Assembly (NCBI RefSeq): GCF_032926325.1
Contig: NZ_CP136709.1
Coordinates: 1,339,501 to 1,403,500 of the forward strand
Source of the DNA: Aestuariibaculum lutulentum
GTDB lineage: Bacteria; Bacteroidota; Bacteroidia; Flavobacteriales; Flavobacteriaceae
Direction: 5' to 3'
Length of the DNA: 64,000 nt
The stretch's first letter is position 1. Each line of letters opens with the position of its first letter. Shown piece after piece: positions 8,130 through 16,726 of the stretch. The notes beneath the pieces are model-generated. The model saw nothing but the letters and a program-made list of their open reading frames with translations, did not search any database and was not told where the DNA came from. A program made the position numbers and the translations under genes.

Positions 8130-8352
8130 TTTTATCGTTATTGGTAATATTAAGTACTTGCCTAATAACAGAAAACATTGCCAGGAAAACCGCTAGCAAT
8201 GTTACTATTTTATAATATAACTGATCGGAGTTGTCAAATTTATAATCTAACCACTCGCCTAATTTACTCCCCAAATATATGGTTAACCCCATTTGAAGTG
8301 CAATAGATGTAAACCTTACATACTTATTAAGCTGTCTTTGATTTTTGTCCAC
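8122..8352 (-). CDS. AtpZ/AtpI family membrane protein
   Basis: The 76-residue protein has two membrane helices. The first contains ALQMGLTIYLGSKLGEWLD, the characteristic AtpZ pattern (hydrophobic helix with Gly, followed by an acidic/aromatic turn), then a second helix IVTLLAVFLAMFSVI. Members sit upstream of atpB and are thought to aid c-ring assembly or Mg2+/Ca2+ uptake. The start overlaps the bactofilin gene by 26 bases, and the stop overlaps the next gene, indicating translational coupling. Confidence 0.8.
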   Translation of the reverse strand: MDKNQRQLNKYVRFTSIALQMGLTIYLGSKLGEWLDYKFDNSDQLYYKIVTLLAVFLAMFSVIRQVLNITNNDKND

Positions 8353-8725
8353 TGTTAATTTCTTTTACAGCACCTTTCATTAAACAGGTTACGTTGAATG
8401 CTGCCCCTGGCTCTACAGCTAGCTTAGCTACAGAAACCTCGCCTTCTATAACTGCAGAATCTTTTAAAGTTAAGGTTCCTGATAAGGTTAACTTACCTGA
8501 AAATTTACCTTCAAAATACGCATCGGTTCCTTGTAATGTTCCTTTTATAAAACCGGTTTTTCCAACCACAACTTTACCTTTGGTAACTACATTACCTTCA
8601 ACGGTTCCTTCAATTCTAAAATCGCCTTCACTACTCATGTCGCCAATTAATGTGGTGCCTTGAGAAATATTCTGACTAGTAGGTCCTTCTGTCATCTTTT
8701 TTTCTTTTTTGTTTTCGGAAAACAT
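8327..8725 (-). CDS. Bactofilin (polymer-forming cytoskeletal protein)
   Basis: The 132-residue protein has a short charged N-terminus (MFSENKKEKK), then about 90 residues of regularly spaced Gly and hydrophobic residues (GDMSSEGDFRIEGTVEGNVV, KGKVVVGKTGFIKG and onwards), which is the right-handed beta helix of bactofilins. These assemble into nucleotide-independent filaments at the inner membrane and organise cell-wall enzymes or other machinery. It lies 14 bases after sprE and overlaps AtpZ, so it may be co-transcribed with a gliding/secretion gene; a functional link is only suggested. Confidence 0.9.
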   Translation of the reverse strand: MFSENKKEKKMTEGPTSQNISQGTTLIGDMSSEGDFRIEGTVEGNVVTKGKVVVGKTGFIKGTLQGTDAYFEGKFSGKLTLSGTLTLKDSAVIEGEVSVAKLAVEPGAAFNVTCLMKGAVKEINSGQKSKTA

Positions 8726-8739
8726 AATTGCTATTAATT

Positions 8740-11301
8740 TTAATTAGTATCTACGTTTAAAAAATCGTTTAGGTTCTTGTGAATCTGAATAATTTGATAA
8801 TTCGCAGACGATATTTCGAAATGGGGTTCTTTAATTTTCTTTTTATCTTCTTTAGCAAACAACTGTTCAAAAGTATGAGCCACCTGCTTATTGGTTAAAC
8901 CATGAACAACTACAAAATTAGTATTTGTGTCGTAAACATCAACTGAAGATTGAAGTTTGTAATATTTAATATGACTTAAAACGGTATCTAATTCGGTTTT
9001 AAATCCTTCTAATTGCTCTCTTTTTGCATCTTTAAAAGCATAGACAACTTTATATTGCTGTCTAATACTATCGTTGTCCTTAACAAAATCTTTATTTGCC
9101 AAAACAGGCAATACATTGGTTTCGATATGTTGTGCTTCCTTACCTTCTGGTTTATTCGCATAAGTAACGCTAATAAAATTGATGGCCTTGCTGTAAGCAT
9201 CGAAACCATATAATCGTCCAGTCGCTGTAGCTTTTAATAATTCGAACTTCGGCACAATGGCATCTCCTTCAAATCGATTAATATAATCTTCACTTTTAGC
9301 AATAACCTCTGCATACTCTTGGTTTTCATATTTCGCATACAGCGCCTGATATAAATTTTCAGGACTGTTTTCATCTTCCTCAGAAACCATATCCGGATTA
9401 CTCAAAATTGTTGCGTAACGTGTATCTGGATAATTAGTAATAATATCGTTTTTAGCAATAGATGCTTCACCAGTTTCACCTAAAAGCTCGTAAATTTTAT
9501 AAAGATTGTATTTAGAAGGTAATATTAAACGCTCTTCAGGATTGCTCTCTAACAAATCCTGAAATTTATCTTTTGCCAGCTCATATTCCTTGAACTTCTC
9601 CTTATAAATCAACCCTAATTGATAATAAGCATAGTTTCTGTCTTTAGAAATACTATCAATGGCTTTCTGTTCGGTTGGAATTTTAGAGATGTAGTATTGC
9701 GGATCGTATAATTCTTCTTCGGTTGCAGCTGCTACAATATCTGTTCCTGCCGCACCACCAACATTACCTACAATACCTTTGCTAGACCAACGCCAGTTAT
9801 CTTCCAAAGCTCTGTTACCCCATTTTTTTATGAATTCATTTTTACCATATGCCACAGTTGTTGGGTTGTAAAAATAGAATGTCGCCTGCGCCGGTGCACC
9901 TACTCCTTGAAATGGTGCCGCTTGTCTACTTCCCGCATTAACCGTAGCTATACCTTTATTTCGTTCTATAGCCTCAGCTTTTTCCTTTTCTTCTTCAGCT
10001 TTAACCTTTAAAGCGTCTATAAATTCCTGAAAATAAGCTACGCGCTCTGCTTCCGGTAAACGTACCAGTCGCAAAATACTATCGTTAGTTTTTGCTATGC
10101 CCTCGTAATAAATAACATCTTCTAAATTATCGCGCTTACGTTTTATTAAACGGTAAGGTTTCGAATTTTCTTCAAGATTGGTTAAGGTACTATCATAATA
10201 ATTTCCCGCTTCTTTATACACCGAATTATCGAAATCGATATCTCCTAAAATCTCGTAATTTTTAGCTTTTAATAAACGATCTCTGGAATTGGTGCGAAGC
10301 GATTTATTGTAATATTCAATAGCTAAAGCTTCAGCGTTTGTATTTTGATAATATTGTCCTTTCTGGAAATAAATTTTATCGAGATACGGACGATTTTCAC
10401 GATTCTCTTCTAACTCTGTTAACAATTCCAATTGCGCCATTTTATCGCCATGCTCGTAATCGAAATTTTTCATCTTTTCGAGATGGGCGCTAATCATATA
10501 AATTCTTGGCGTCTTTCTATTCAGCTCAATCACCTTATCGAAAGCAATGTTCGCACTGTCCTTATAGCCTAATTCATTATATAACTGTCCCTGGATAAAA
10601 CGATACCTGCCACGCTCATCGTTACTCTTTGTAGCGTTAGAAGCAACTTCAAGTTGTGTAATAGCACTATCAATGGATTTTGTATTCAAATATGCCTGGG
10701 CTAACATAGATGTCGCATCAGCTAAATCCTGATCTTCCAATTCTTCCTGCTCCAGTAAACGTTTTAGATTTTTAATGGCAAGCTCATTATTCTCTAAACG
10801 AATATTGGTTTTCTCTCGCCAAATTCTTGCCTGATTTATTTTATCGCTGGCTGCGTATTTATAAAGAATATAATTAAAAGCCTCTAAAGCCGGCACAAAA
10901 CGCTGATCGAAGTAACGGGCTTTCCCTAACAATAAGTAAGCCTCATCCATTTGCGGGTTTTTCTCCTTTCCGCCAATGTTCATACTGTGCTTTTGAATAG
11001 CCTTTACAGCTTTTTCTTCAGCCGTTCCGAAACTTTCATTTTTAGATTGCCCAGGAAGTATCACGTCATCAAATACTTCTAAGCGTTCAATTGGCAGTAT
11101 ATCCCAGTAATTATCAGTATAACTTTCATTAAGACTTGCTCGACCCTGCTCTAAAGCATTGTAACCATTGTAAAGTGTATTGAATTCTGCCGTAACAGCA
11201 TGAAAATTTCGGCTGATAAACTTGTCCTTTTTTCTGGAACAACCTACAACCAAAAGAATGGAACATGCAATGACAGATGGAACCTTAAATGATGCTTTCA
11301 A
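8740..11301 (-). CDS. sprE: SprE/PorW type IX secretion and gliding lipoprotein with TPR repeats
   Basis: The 853-residue protein begins with a lipoprotein signal (SILLVVGCSRKKDKF, Cys21) followed by FHAVTAEFNTLYNGYNALEQ, the conserved start of SprE (Flavobacterium johnsoniae) and PorW (Porphyromonas gingivalis). Most of the rest is helical tetratricopeptide sequence, with a low-complexity Ala/Glu stretch and a Gly/Ala-rich linker in the middle (near residues 430-470). SprE/PorW is required for the type IX secretion system and for gliding in species that have it. Its position beside bactofilin, AtpZ and atpB matches the order I know from flavobacteria. Length is typical. Confidence 0.9.
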   Translation of the reverse strand: MKASFKVPSVIACSILLVVGCSRKKDKFISRNFHAVTAEFNTLYNGYNALEQGRASLNESYTDNYWDILPIERLEVFDDVILPGQSKNESFGTAEEKAVKAIQKHSMNIGGKEKNPQMDEAYLLLGKARYFDQRFVPALEAFNYILYKYAASDKINQARIWREKTNIRLENNELAIKNLKRLLEQEELEDQDLADATSMLAQAYLNTKSIDSAITQLEVASNATKSNDERGRYRFIQGQLYNELGYKDSANIAFDKVIELNRKTPRIYMISAHLEKMKNFDYEHGDKMAQLELLTELEENRENRPYLDKIYFQKGQYYQNTNAEALAIEYYNKSLRTNSRDRLLKAKNYEILGDIDFDNSVYKEAGNYYDSTLTNLEENSKPYRLIKRKRDNLEDVIYYEGIAKTNDSILRLVRLPEAERVAYFQEFIDALKVKAEEEKEKAEAIERNKGIATVNAGSRQAAPFQGVGAPAQATFYFYNPTTVAYGKNEFIKKWGNRALEDNWRWSSKGIVGNVGGAAGTDIVAAATEEELYDPQYYISKIPTEQKAIDSISKDRNYAYYQLGLIYKEKFKEYELAKDKFQDLLESNPEERLILPSKYNLYKIYELLGETGEASIAKNDIITNYPDTRYATILSNPDMVSEEDENSPENLYQALYAKYENQEYAEVIAKSEDYINRFEGDAIVPKFELLKATATGRLYGFDAYSKAINFISVTYANKPEGKEAQHIETNVLPVLANKDFVKDNDSIRQQYKVVYAFKDAKREQLEGFKTELDTVLSHIKYYKLQSSVDVYDTNTNFVVVHGLTNKQVAHTFEQLFAKEDKKKIKEPHFEISSANYQIIQIHKNLNDFLNVDTN

Positions 11302-11436
11302 TGTTGGTATTTTTAGTCTAATTAAATAACTATAAACTCTTACTTATATTATGTAAGCAGGTAAAAATAAACATCTTTTTTGATTATGCGATGAAATGAC
11401 TTGCAAAACTCGCTTTAAGAAAGCCAATAGACGTAT

Positions 11437-11844
11437 TTACATATATTTTTGAGCGATAGCCTGCACTTCCATACCCCAGCTCTGACCAAACATCATCGCT
11501 TTTTGAGCTAAACCATATTGTTTATTAGCAAGTTTTTTACCCAAATCGGTTTTATAAAATGCGGTTAACTCCTGAATTTCCTCACGTGTAAATTCAGCCA
11601 TATACAACCCGGCCATTTTCTGGTACAAACCATCTAAAGTCCCTTTAGCTTCTTCCATATAAACCTCCTTTTTATCTTCAGAAACCATACTTCCTATTTG
11701 AGAAATAGCCGTTTCGAATGCCGTTGTAGACCCTGTAAGTTTAATAAAATTGATGGTTTCATTTTTAAATTCGGAATTGTCTTGAGCAAAAACCTGCCCC
11801 ACGGTTCCCACAACAAATAAGCAAGCAAATAAAAGGTTTTTCAT
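11437..11844 (-). CDS. Secreted DUF2059 protein
   Basis: The 135-residue protein has a cleavable signal peptide (MKNLLFACLFVVGTVGQVFA, cleavage before QDNS). The helical remainder contains MAEFTREEIQELTAFYKTDL followed by GKKLANKQ, the core motif of DUF2059. The function of this family is unknown; its members are small exported helical proteins. It stands alone between sprE and the divergent reductase gene. Confidence 0.8.
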   Translation of the reverse strand: MKNLLFACLFVVGTVGQVFAQDNSEFKNETINFIKLTGSTTAFETAISQIGSMVSEDKKEVYMEEAKGTLDGLYQKMAGLYMAEFTREEIQELTAFYKTDLGKKLANKQYGLAQKAMMFGQSWGMEVQAIAQKYM

Positions 11845-11959
11845 TTTTACTGATTTTTAGATAATTAATTTCAGGGTTATTCTTACACAATTCTACGAAT
11901 TAATATTTTTTTTAGCCCAATTGTTTCTAACAAATTTAATTTTTCCACGTCAAGTTCAC

Positions 11960-11967
11960 TATTTTTG
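11960..11967 (+). promoter_or_regulatory. -7-like element upstream of the PaaE-like reductase gene
   Basis: TATTTTTG matches TAnnTTTG and lies 14 bases before the ATG at 11982. No TTG is found 17-23 bases upstream, so only half of the consensus is present. Confidence 0.35.
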
Positions 11968-11981
11968 TCAAAAATTTACAC

Positions 11982-13043
11982 ATGTCATCATTTCACAATC
12001 TTACCATTAAAAATATAGAGCGAGAGACATCTAAAGCCATTAGTATAACTTTCGATGTTCCTGAAGCTTTAACCGATACATTTTCATTTAAAGCCGGACA
12101 ATACATTACGTTAAGAGCAACCGTTAACGGAAATGAAGTTCGTCGTGATTACTCCCTTTGTTCATCACCAAAAAGTGGTGAATTAAAAGTGGCTATTAAG
12201 GAAGTTAAAGACGGAACGTTTTCGGCATATGCGAATGCAGAATTAAGAGCAGGTGATGTTTTAGAAGTTGCACCTCCAAAGGGACGTTTTACATTTGAAC
12301 CAAACGATTCTATCACTAAAAACATAGCACTTTTTGCAGCAGGTAGTGGTATCACACCAGTTTTAAGCATTATTAAATGTGCATTGGAAGAAGAAGTACA
12401 CAGCCATGTGATTTTAGTATACGGAAACAAAACCACTGAAGACACCATGTTCTTAAATGAACTTTTAGAACTTCAGCATGAATATAAAGACCGTTTCTCT
12501 ATTCAGTTTGTATTTAGCCAGGCCGACCAAGACAACGCTATTTTTGGTCGTATCGAGAAAAGCACGGTAAACTACGTGATGAAAAACAAGCACAAACATA
12601 TTGATGTTGATGCGTACTACTTATGTGGACCCGAAGCCATGATTCACACGGTTAAAGATGTTTTAACGGCTAATGGTGCTGATGCAGACCGCATTCATTA
12701 CGAACTATTTAAAGCTGCAAAAACTGAGGATATTGTAACTCCCGCTGCGTCTACTGCCAACGGAATAACTAAGGCTACAATTATTGTTGACGATGAAGAA
12801 ACCGTTATTGAAATGTCTCAAAAACAAACCATTCTTGAAGCGGCTATCGATGAAGATTTAGATGCGCCATATTCTTGTCAGGGTGGTATTTGTAGTAGTT
12901 GTTTGGCACGCGTAAAAGAAGGTGCTGCCACAATGCGTCAAAACAGCATTCTAACCGAGCAGGAAGTTGCTGAAGGTTTAATATTAACCTGTCAGGCACA
13001 TCCAACCACAGCAACCATTACTGTAGACTACGATGACGTTTAA
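11982..13043 (+). CDS. PaaE-like flavin/2Fe-2S oxidoreductase (ferredoxin--NADP reductase type)
   Basis: The 353-residue protein has three domains: an FAD-binding barrel with RRDYSLCSSP (about residues 50-62), an NAD(P)-binding domain starting GSGITPVLSI, and a C-terminal plant-type 2Fe-2S ferredoxin domain with ligands Cys299, Cys304, Cys307 and Cys337. This is the architecture of PaaE, the reductase of phenylacetyl-CoA epoxidase, and of related reductases. No paaABC genes are nearby, so it more likely supplies electrons to another oxygenase or desaturase. It is a single-gene unit closed by a strong terminator. Confidence 0.9.
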   Translation: MSSFHNLTIKNIERETSKAISITFDVPEALTDTFSFKAGQYITLRATVNGNEVRRDYSLCSSPKSGELKVAIKEVKDGTFSAYANAELRAGDVLEVAPPKGRFTFEPNDSITKNIALFAAGSGITPVLSIIKCALEEEVHSHVILVYGNKTTEDTMFLNELLELQHEYKDRFSIQFVFSQADQDNAIFGRIEKSTVNYVMKNKHKHIDVDAYYLCGPEAMIHTVKDVLTANGADADRIHYELFKAAKTEDIVTPAASTANGITKATIIVDDEETVIEMSQKQTILEAAIDEDLDAPYSCQGGICSSCLARVKEGAATMRQNSILTEQEVAEGLILTCQAHPTTATITVDYDDV

Positions 13044-13072
13044 TAAAAACTGAATTTGAAGTTTAAATATAA

Positions 13073-13112
13073 AAAGGCTGTTATCGAATTAGATGACGGC
13101 CTTTATTTTTTC
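13073..13112. terminator. Intrinsic terminator between convergent genes
   Basis: Arms 13073-13085 and 13092-13104 form a 13-base-pair stem with two G-T wobbles and a six-base loop, followed by ATTTTTT on the plus strand. The stop codon of the facing glycosyltransferase gene (13089-13091) is in the loop and its last four codons form one arm. Confidence 0.8.
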
Positions 13113-14099
13113 TATAATTCTTTGAGATGAAATACTCGCTGAAGCCTTCTCATAACCTTCTGGATATTTATTTCCGTAAATAGAAGTTGGCACTAAAGGA
13201 AATTGATTTCTATCGGCCACCAAAGCGTAATCTTCAGGTTGATTAAACGGTGCAAAACCAGCATAAGGATGCGTTACTCCCCAAATGGTAATCACTTTTA
13301 CACCTTGCATAGCAGCCATGTGTGCATTACCGGAATCCATAGCCAACATGACATCTAAATTAGAAATTACAGCTAATTCTTCGTCAAATTTTAACTGTCC
13401 TGCTGTATTAATTACATTATCAAAACTTTGAGCGATACCATCAAGAATTTGAGCTTCTTCCGTTCCACCACCAAATAAAATAATGCGATAATCATTTGAT
13501 AATTCAGCGATAACTTCTTTCATCAGCACTAAAGGATACATTTTTCCTTCATGCGCCGCGAAAGGCGCTATTCCAATCCATTTTTCAGATTTATTTTCAA
13601 AGCCATTTATAGTTAACTCACTTGGTTTTGGAAATATTGGATTGCTTAAATCTACCGGATAACCTAAAGCATTAAACACGTCGGCATAACGCTGATGCGT
13701 GGTTTTTAGTTGCTGAAAAATGTCTCCCGAAACCAATGCTTTTTTCTCTGATCGACCTTTATCAATCTGAACAACTTTGGTTCCAAAAAAGAAAGTTTTT
13801 AGAATATTTGTTCTAAGCACATTGTGTAAATCGGCAACCTGAGTAACACCTAAAGCTTTTAATTCTTTAGATAATTTATGCAAGCCGAAAACACCTTTAT
13901 GTTTTCCTTTTAAATCGGCAGGAAACACATTAACATTAGAAATTCCTTTAAAAAAAGGCATAAAAAAACCTCTGGTTAAAACCGTGACTTTAACCAGAGG
14001 ATATTGTTTTGTAAATGCCCGAAGCACAGGCACCGTCATAGCCACATCACCCATTGCCGAAAGGCGAATAACAAGAATATGTTCAGGTGATTTTGGCAT
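13089..14099 (-). CDS. Glycosyltransferase family 9 (heptosyltransferase-like)
   Basis: The 336-residue protein starts HILVIRLSAMGDVAMTVPVL, the GT9 signature, and has the C-terminal nucleotide-sugar site around LAMDSGNAHMAAMQGVKVI followed by TIWGVTHPYAGFAP. GT9 enzymes in Proteobacteria add heptose to the LPS core; in Bacteroidota the sugar transferred is usually not known. It is preceded 21 bases upstream by the DUF4254 gene, a pair seen in other Flavobacteriaceae, which suggests a shared role in lipopolysaccharide core building. Confidence 0.88.
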   Translation of the reverse strand: MPKSPEHILVIRLSAMGDVAMTVPVLRAFTKQYPLVKVTVLTRGFFMPFFKGISNVNVFPADLKGKHKGVFGLHKLSKELKALGVTQVADLHNVLRTNILKTFFFGTKVVQIDKGRSEKKALVSGDIFQQLKTTHQRYADVFNALGYPVDLSNPIFPKPSELTINGFENKSEKWIGIAPFAAHEGKMYPLVLMKEVIAELSNDYRIILFGGGTEEAQILDGIAQSFDNVINTAGQLKFDEELAVISNLDVMLAMDSGNAHMAAMQGVKVITIWGVTHPYAGFAPFNQPEDYALVADRNQFPLVPTSIYGNKYPEGYEKASASISSQRIIEKIKAVI

Positions 14100-14120
14100 G
14101 TAAATTATTTAAACAACAGA

Positions 14121-14726
14121 TTACTTTTGACCTCTTAAAACCGGGTTAAGCTCGTCGTCGTTGTACATTTTCATTTGTTTGTACACTTTCATGTACTTAT
14201 CGCCATTTTCGATATCGTTTAGCAAAGTATCAATAGCTGTACTTAAATCTACACGTTGCTCTAATAACACGTCTAATTTCTTTTGGCATGCCGCTCTGTG
14301 TTCATTTGATGCATCAGTACGTGTTGCTTCTTCATTCATGTGGTAAATTTTTAAAGCAAGAATTGATAATCTGTCAACACCCCAAGCAGGACTCTCCGTA
14401 TTGATTGTCGCTTCAGCTTTAGCTTCAACATCTTTATATGTATCTAAAAAGTAGCTATCAATGTATTCCACCATATCAGTTCTGTCCTGATTAGAAGCAT
14501 CAATCTGACGTTTTAATTTTAAAGCCGCTACCGGATCGATTTGCGGATCGCGAATAATATCTTCGTAATGCCATTGTACGGTATCAATCCAACATTTTCT
14601 GTATAATAAATGCTCGATTAAATCGCTCTCTGGATAAGCGTTTTCGAATGGTTGATCTACTGAATCTACAACGTGGTATTTTGCAATAACCTCTTGAAAT
14701 ATTTTATTGGCTTTATCTGTAAACAT
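14121..14726 (-). CDS. DUF4254 protein
   Basis: The 201-residue soluble, mostly helical protein contains the family pattern ENAYPESDLIEHLLYRKCWI, followed by DTVQWHYEDIIRDP near residue 60 and YIDSYFL, then VDRLSILALKIYHM. No catalytic motif is evident to me. It is almost certainly co-transcribed with the GT9 gene (21-base gap). A -7-like CAAATATA (plus strand, 14749-14756) lies upstream without a clear -33 partner. Confidence 0.8.
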   Translation of the reverse strand: MFTDKANKIFQEVIAKYHVVDSVDQPFENAYPESDLIEHLLYRKCWIDTVQWHYEDIIRDPQIDPVAALKLKRQIDASNQDRTDMVEYIDSYFLDTYKDVEAKAEATINTESPAWGVDRLSILALKIYHMNEEATRTDASNEHRAACQKKLDVLLEQRVDLSTAIDTLLNDIENGDKYMKVYKQMKMYNDDELNPVLRGQK

Positions 14727-14800
14727 GATGTATTAATATTTAGGAGCACAAATATAAGTCTAATTAATTAACTTTATTGTTGAATTCTAAAATTGAACGC

Positions 14801-15460
14801 ATGAAAATCCACAATATCTCAACTGAAAATTCAATCCTGAATAGCTTTATTGCCGAGATGCGAGATGTAAACATTCAAAAAGACAGCATGCGTTTCAGAC
14901 GAAATATTGAACGTATTGGTGAAATTTTAGGTTACGAAATGAGTAAAACCCTAAACTATTCAACTCAGGAAATTACCACTCCTTTAGGCATAAGTAAAAT
15001 GAATTTAATTAAAAACAACATCGTTTTATGCTCCATTTTAAGAGCCGGCGTTCCTTTGCATAATGGTTTATTAAATTATTTCGATAAAGCTGAAAATGCC
15101 TTTATTTCAGCTTACAGACATCACAAACACAACCCTGAAAGTTTTGAGATTATTGTTGAATATTTAGCCTGCCCTAGTTTAGAAGGAAAAACCCTAATTC
15201 TCGCGGACCCTATGCTAGCCACTGGACAATCTATGATTGCAACCTACGAAGCGTTAAAACCCTTTGGAACGCCAAAAGAAGTACATTTAGTAAGTTTAAT
15301 AGGTGCACCTGAAGGCGTAGAATTTGTCGACAAACATTTTAATGAAAACACCCATTTATGGATTGCAACTATTGATGAAAAACTCGACGAAAATAGCTAT
15401 ATCGTTCCCGGATTAGGTGATGCCGGTGATTTAGCTTTCGGACAAAAATTACAGCAATAA
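14801..15460 (+). CDS. upp: Uracil phosphoribosyltransferase
   Basis: The 219-residue enzyme converts uracil and PRPP into UMP in pyrimidine salvage. The PRPP-binding loop is ILADPMLATGQSM, and SILRAGVPLHNGLL is the conserved uracil phosphoribosyltransferase helix. I start at ATG 14801 because the protein there begins MKIHNISTENS, typical for Bacteroidota, whereas an upstream TTG (14777) would add eight unconserved residues. The 3' end overlaps the convergent DUF6427 gene by 12 bases. Confidence 0.93.
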   Translation: MKIHNISTENSILNSFIAEMRDVNIQKDSMRFRRNIERIGEILGYEMSKTLNYSTQEITTPLGISKMNLIKNNIVLCSILRAGVPLHNGLLNYFDKAENAFISAYRHHKHNPESFEIIVEYLACPSLEGKTLILADPMLATGQSMIATYEALKPFGTPKEVHLVSLIGAPEGVEFVDKHFNENTHLWIATIDEKLDENSYIVPGLGDAGDLAFGQKLQQ

Positions 15461-16372
15461 CATAATAAAAGGTACCACCACGAGAATAGATAAAAATACT
15501 TCTTTAAACCAATTTTCATCGATGGTTTCCAGGTAATTGGTAATGATAATAGCCAAAGGAGCAAAGGCAAATAAGAATTCACTACCTGTTTTATTTGGTG
15601 CCATGGCAATCACTAACGCGGCAACCAAAAAGGCTATAATTATAATTTGAAAAGACGCGCGAAACGACTTCTTTTTACTTTTTAAATTCTTCAAATAGAA
15701 CATGGAGGCCCAGATTCCAAAAGACAATAACATCGTAATTCCTACTAAATATTTCACCGAATTATATGCTGTAAAATCAGCTCCTATTTGTGGATTAATA
15801 TGAAGTAAATCGAAATAATCTCCGGTAACAACTATGGATGTGCAAACCGACAATATAAACACGGTAGCTACCCCTGTATAAGGTATTATCCAATGACGTA
15901 AATCGTTATCGGAATACAATAACAAACTCACAATTATCAACACAAAAAACAGAATTGCCCAAAAATAAAATAGTGATGCAATGGCTATCCAAAAAGCAGC
16001 ATCAAACAGTTTTTTTTTAATACTCTTTTCTGTTCGTAAGCTCATTATTCGCCTCAATCCTAGAAGGAAAAAGAAATTAGCAAACAGTATATTGACATCG
16101 TCTGTAGTTTGTACAAAAGTGAGTAAAAACACACTATACAATAATACATCGTAGTTGTTTTTTTTGGTTAAATTATTCTTTGAAATAATAAAATTGACCA
16201 CCAAAATTGTAATACAACACAATAAAAAAACCAATGACTGCTTGAAAATTAAAGCCACAGTCATTGGTTGATTAAACAACGGAATTCTAGCCACAGTAAA
16301 AGACAAAAGCGTAATAAAAAGTACTACGACGAAATTTATTGGCTTAGATTTACTAAAAAGACTTGCTATCAT
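15449..16372 (-). CDS. DUF6427 membrane protein
   Basis: The 307-residue protein is made of about nine to ten membrane helices, beginning FSKSKPINFVVVLFITLLSF, with RRIMSLRTEKSIKKKLFDA as a cytoplasmic loop. Its place next to upp, DUF6341 and purD is conserved in Flavobacteriaceae in my recollection, but the function is unknown. The ATG overlaps a plus-strand promoter at 16363-16392, so the two divergent genes probably share regulatory DNA. Confidence 0.75.
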   Translation of the reverse strand: MIASLFSKSKPINFVVVLFITLLSFTVARIPLFNQPMTVALIFKQSLVFLLCCITILVVNFIISKNNLTKKNNYDVLLYSVFLLTFVQTTDDVNILFANFFFLLGLRRIMSLRTEKSIKKKLFDAAFWIAIASLFYFWAILFFVLIIVSLLLYSDNDLRHWIIPYTGVATVFILSVCTSIVVTGDYFDLLHINPQIGADFTAYNSVKYLVGITMLLSFGIWASMFYLKNLKSKKKSFRASFQIIIIAFLVAALVIAMAPNKTGSEFLFAFAPLAIIITNYLETIDENWFKEVFLSILVVVPFIMLLL

Positions 16373-16392
16373 TAACCGTTTTTGTATTTTTG
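16363..16392 (+). promoter_or_regulatory. Bacteroidota-type promoter upstream of DUF6341
   Basis: TTG (16363-16365), 19 bases, TATTTTTG (16385-16392) matches the consensus. The -33 part lies within the first codons of the divergent DUF6427 gene. The leader before the ATG at 16499 would be about 100 bases and contains a 13-codon reading frame at 16412-16453. Confidence 0.5.
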
Positions 16393-16498
16393 CTACGTAA
16401 ATATACTAACTATGAAACTGATATATTTATTTATTTCTCTTTTGAAATTATAAATATTGAATGTGACATGAGCCTTTAAAAATTAATATAACACACTC

Positions 16499-16726
16499 AT
16501 GAAAGACTTTTTTTACGCGATACAGGATTTATTCGTTAATGTTCTTTTTAAACCTTTAGATGCTTTACGTGCTTTAGAACTTGAAAACTGGTTCGCAGCA
16601 AGCGCCATTTCTTGGATTTTTGTTGTTATCTGTCTAGTAGCTATCGTGTACTGGATGTTACAACTTAAAAAGTTTAACGACAACAACGAAGAAGACAAAA
16701 CTGTTTCTTCGCACTCGTTTTTATAA
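16499..16726 (+). CDS. DUF6341 small membrane protein
   Basis: The 75-residue protein has a conserved amphipathic N-terminus (MKDFFYAIQDLFVNVLFKPL), a single membrane helix (ISWIFVVICLVAIVYWMLQL) and an acidic tail. The family is restricted to Bacteroidota and uncharacterised. Its stop overlaps the convergent purD stop by six bases. Confidence 0.75.
   Translation: MKDFFYAIQDLFVNVLFKPLDALRALELENWFAASAISWIFVVICLVAIVYWMLQLKKFNDNNEEDKTVSSHSFL

Noticed and set aside
9009..9213. Short open frames on both strands inside sprE
   Set aside because: They lie in the conserved, continuous sprE frame and show no motif of their own.
14777..14800. Longer N-terminus for upp (TTG at 14777)
   Set aside because: Eight extra residues are unlike the family; ATG at 14801 gives the usual start.
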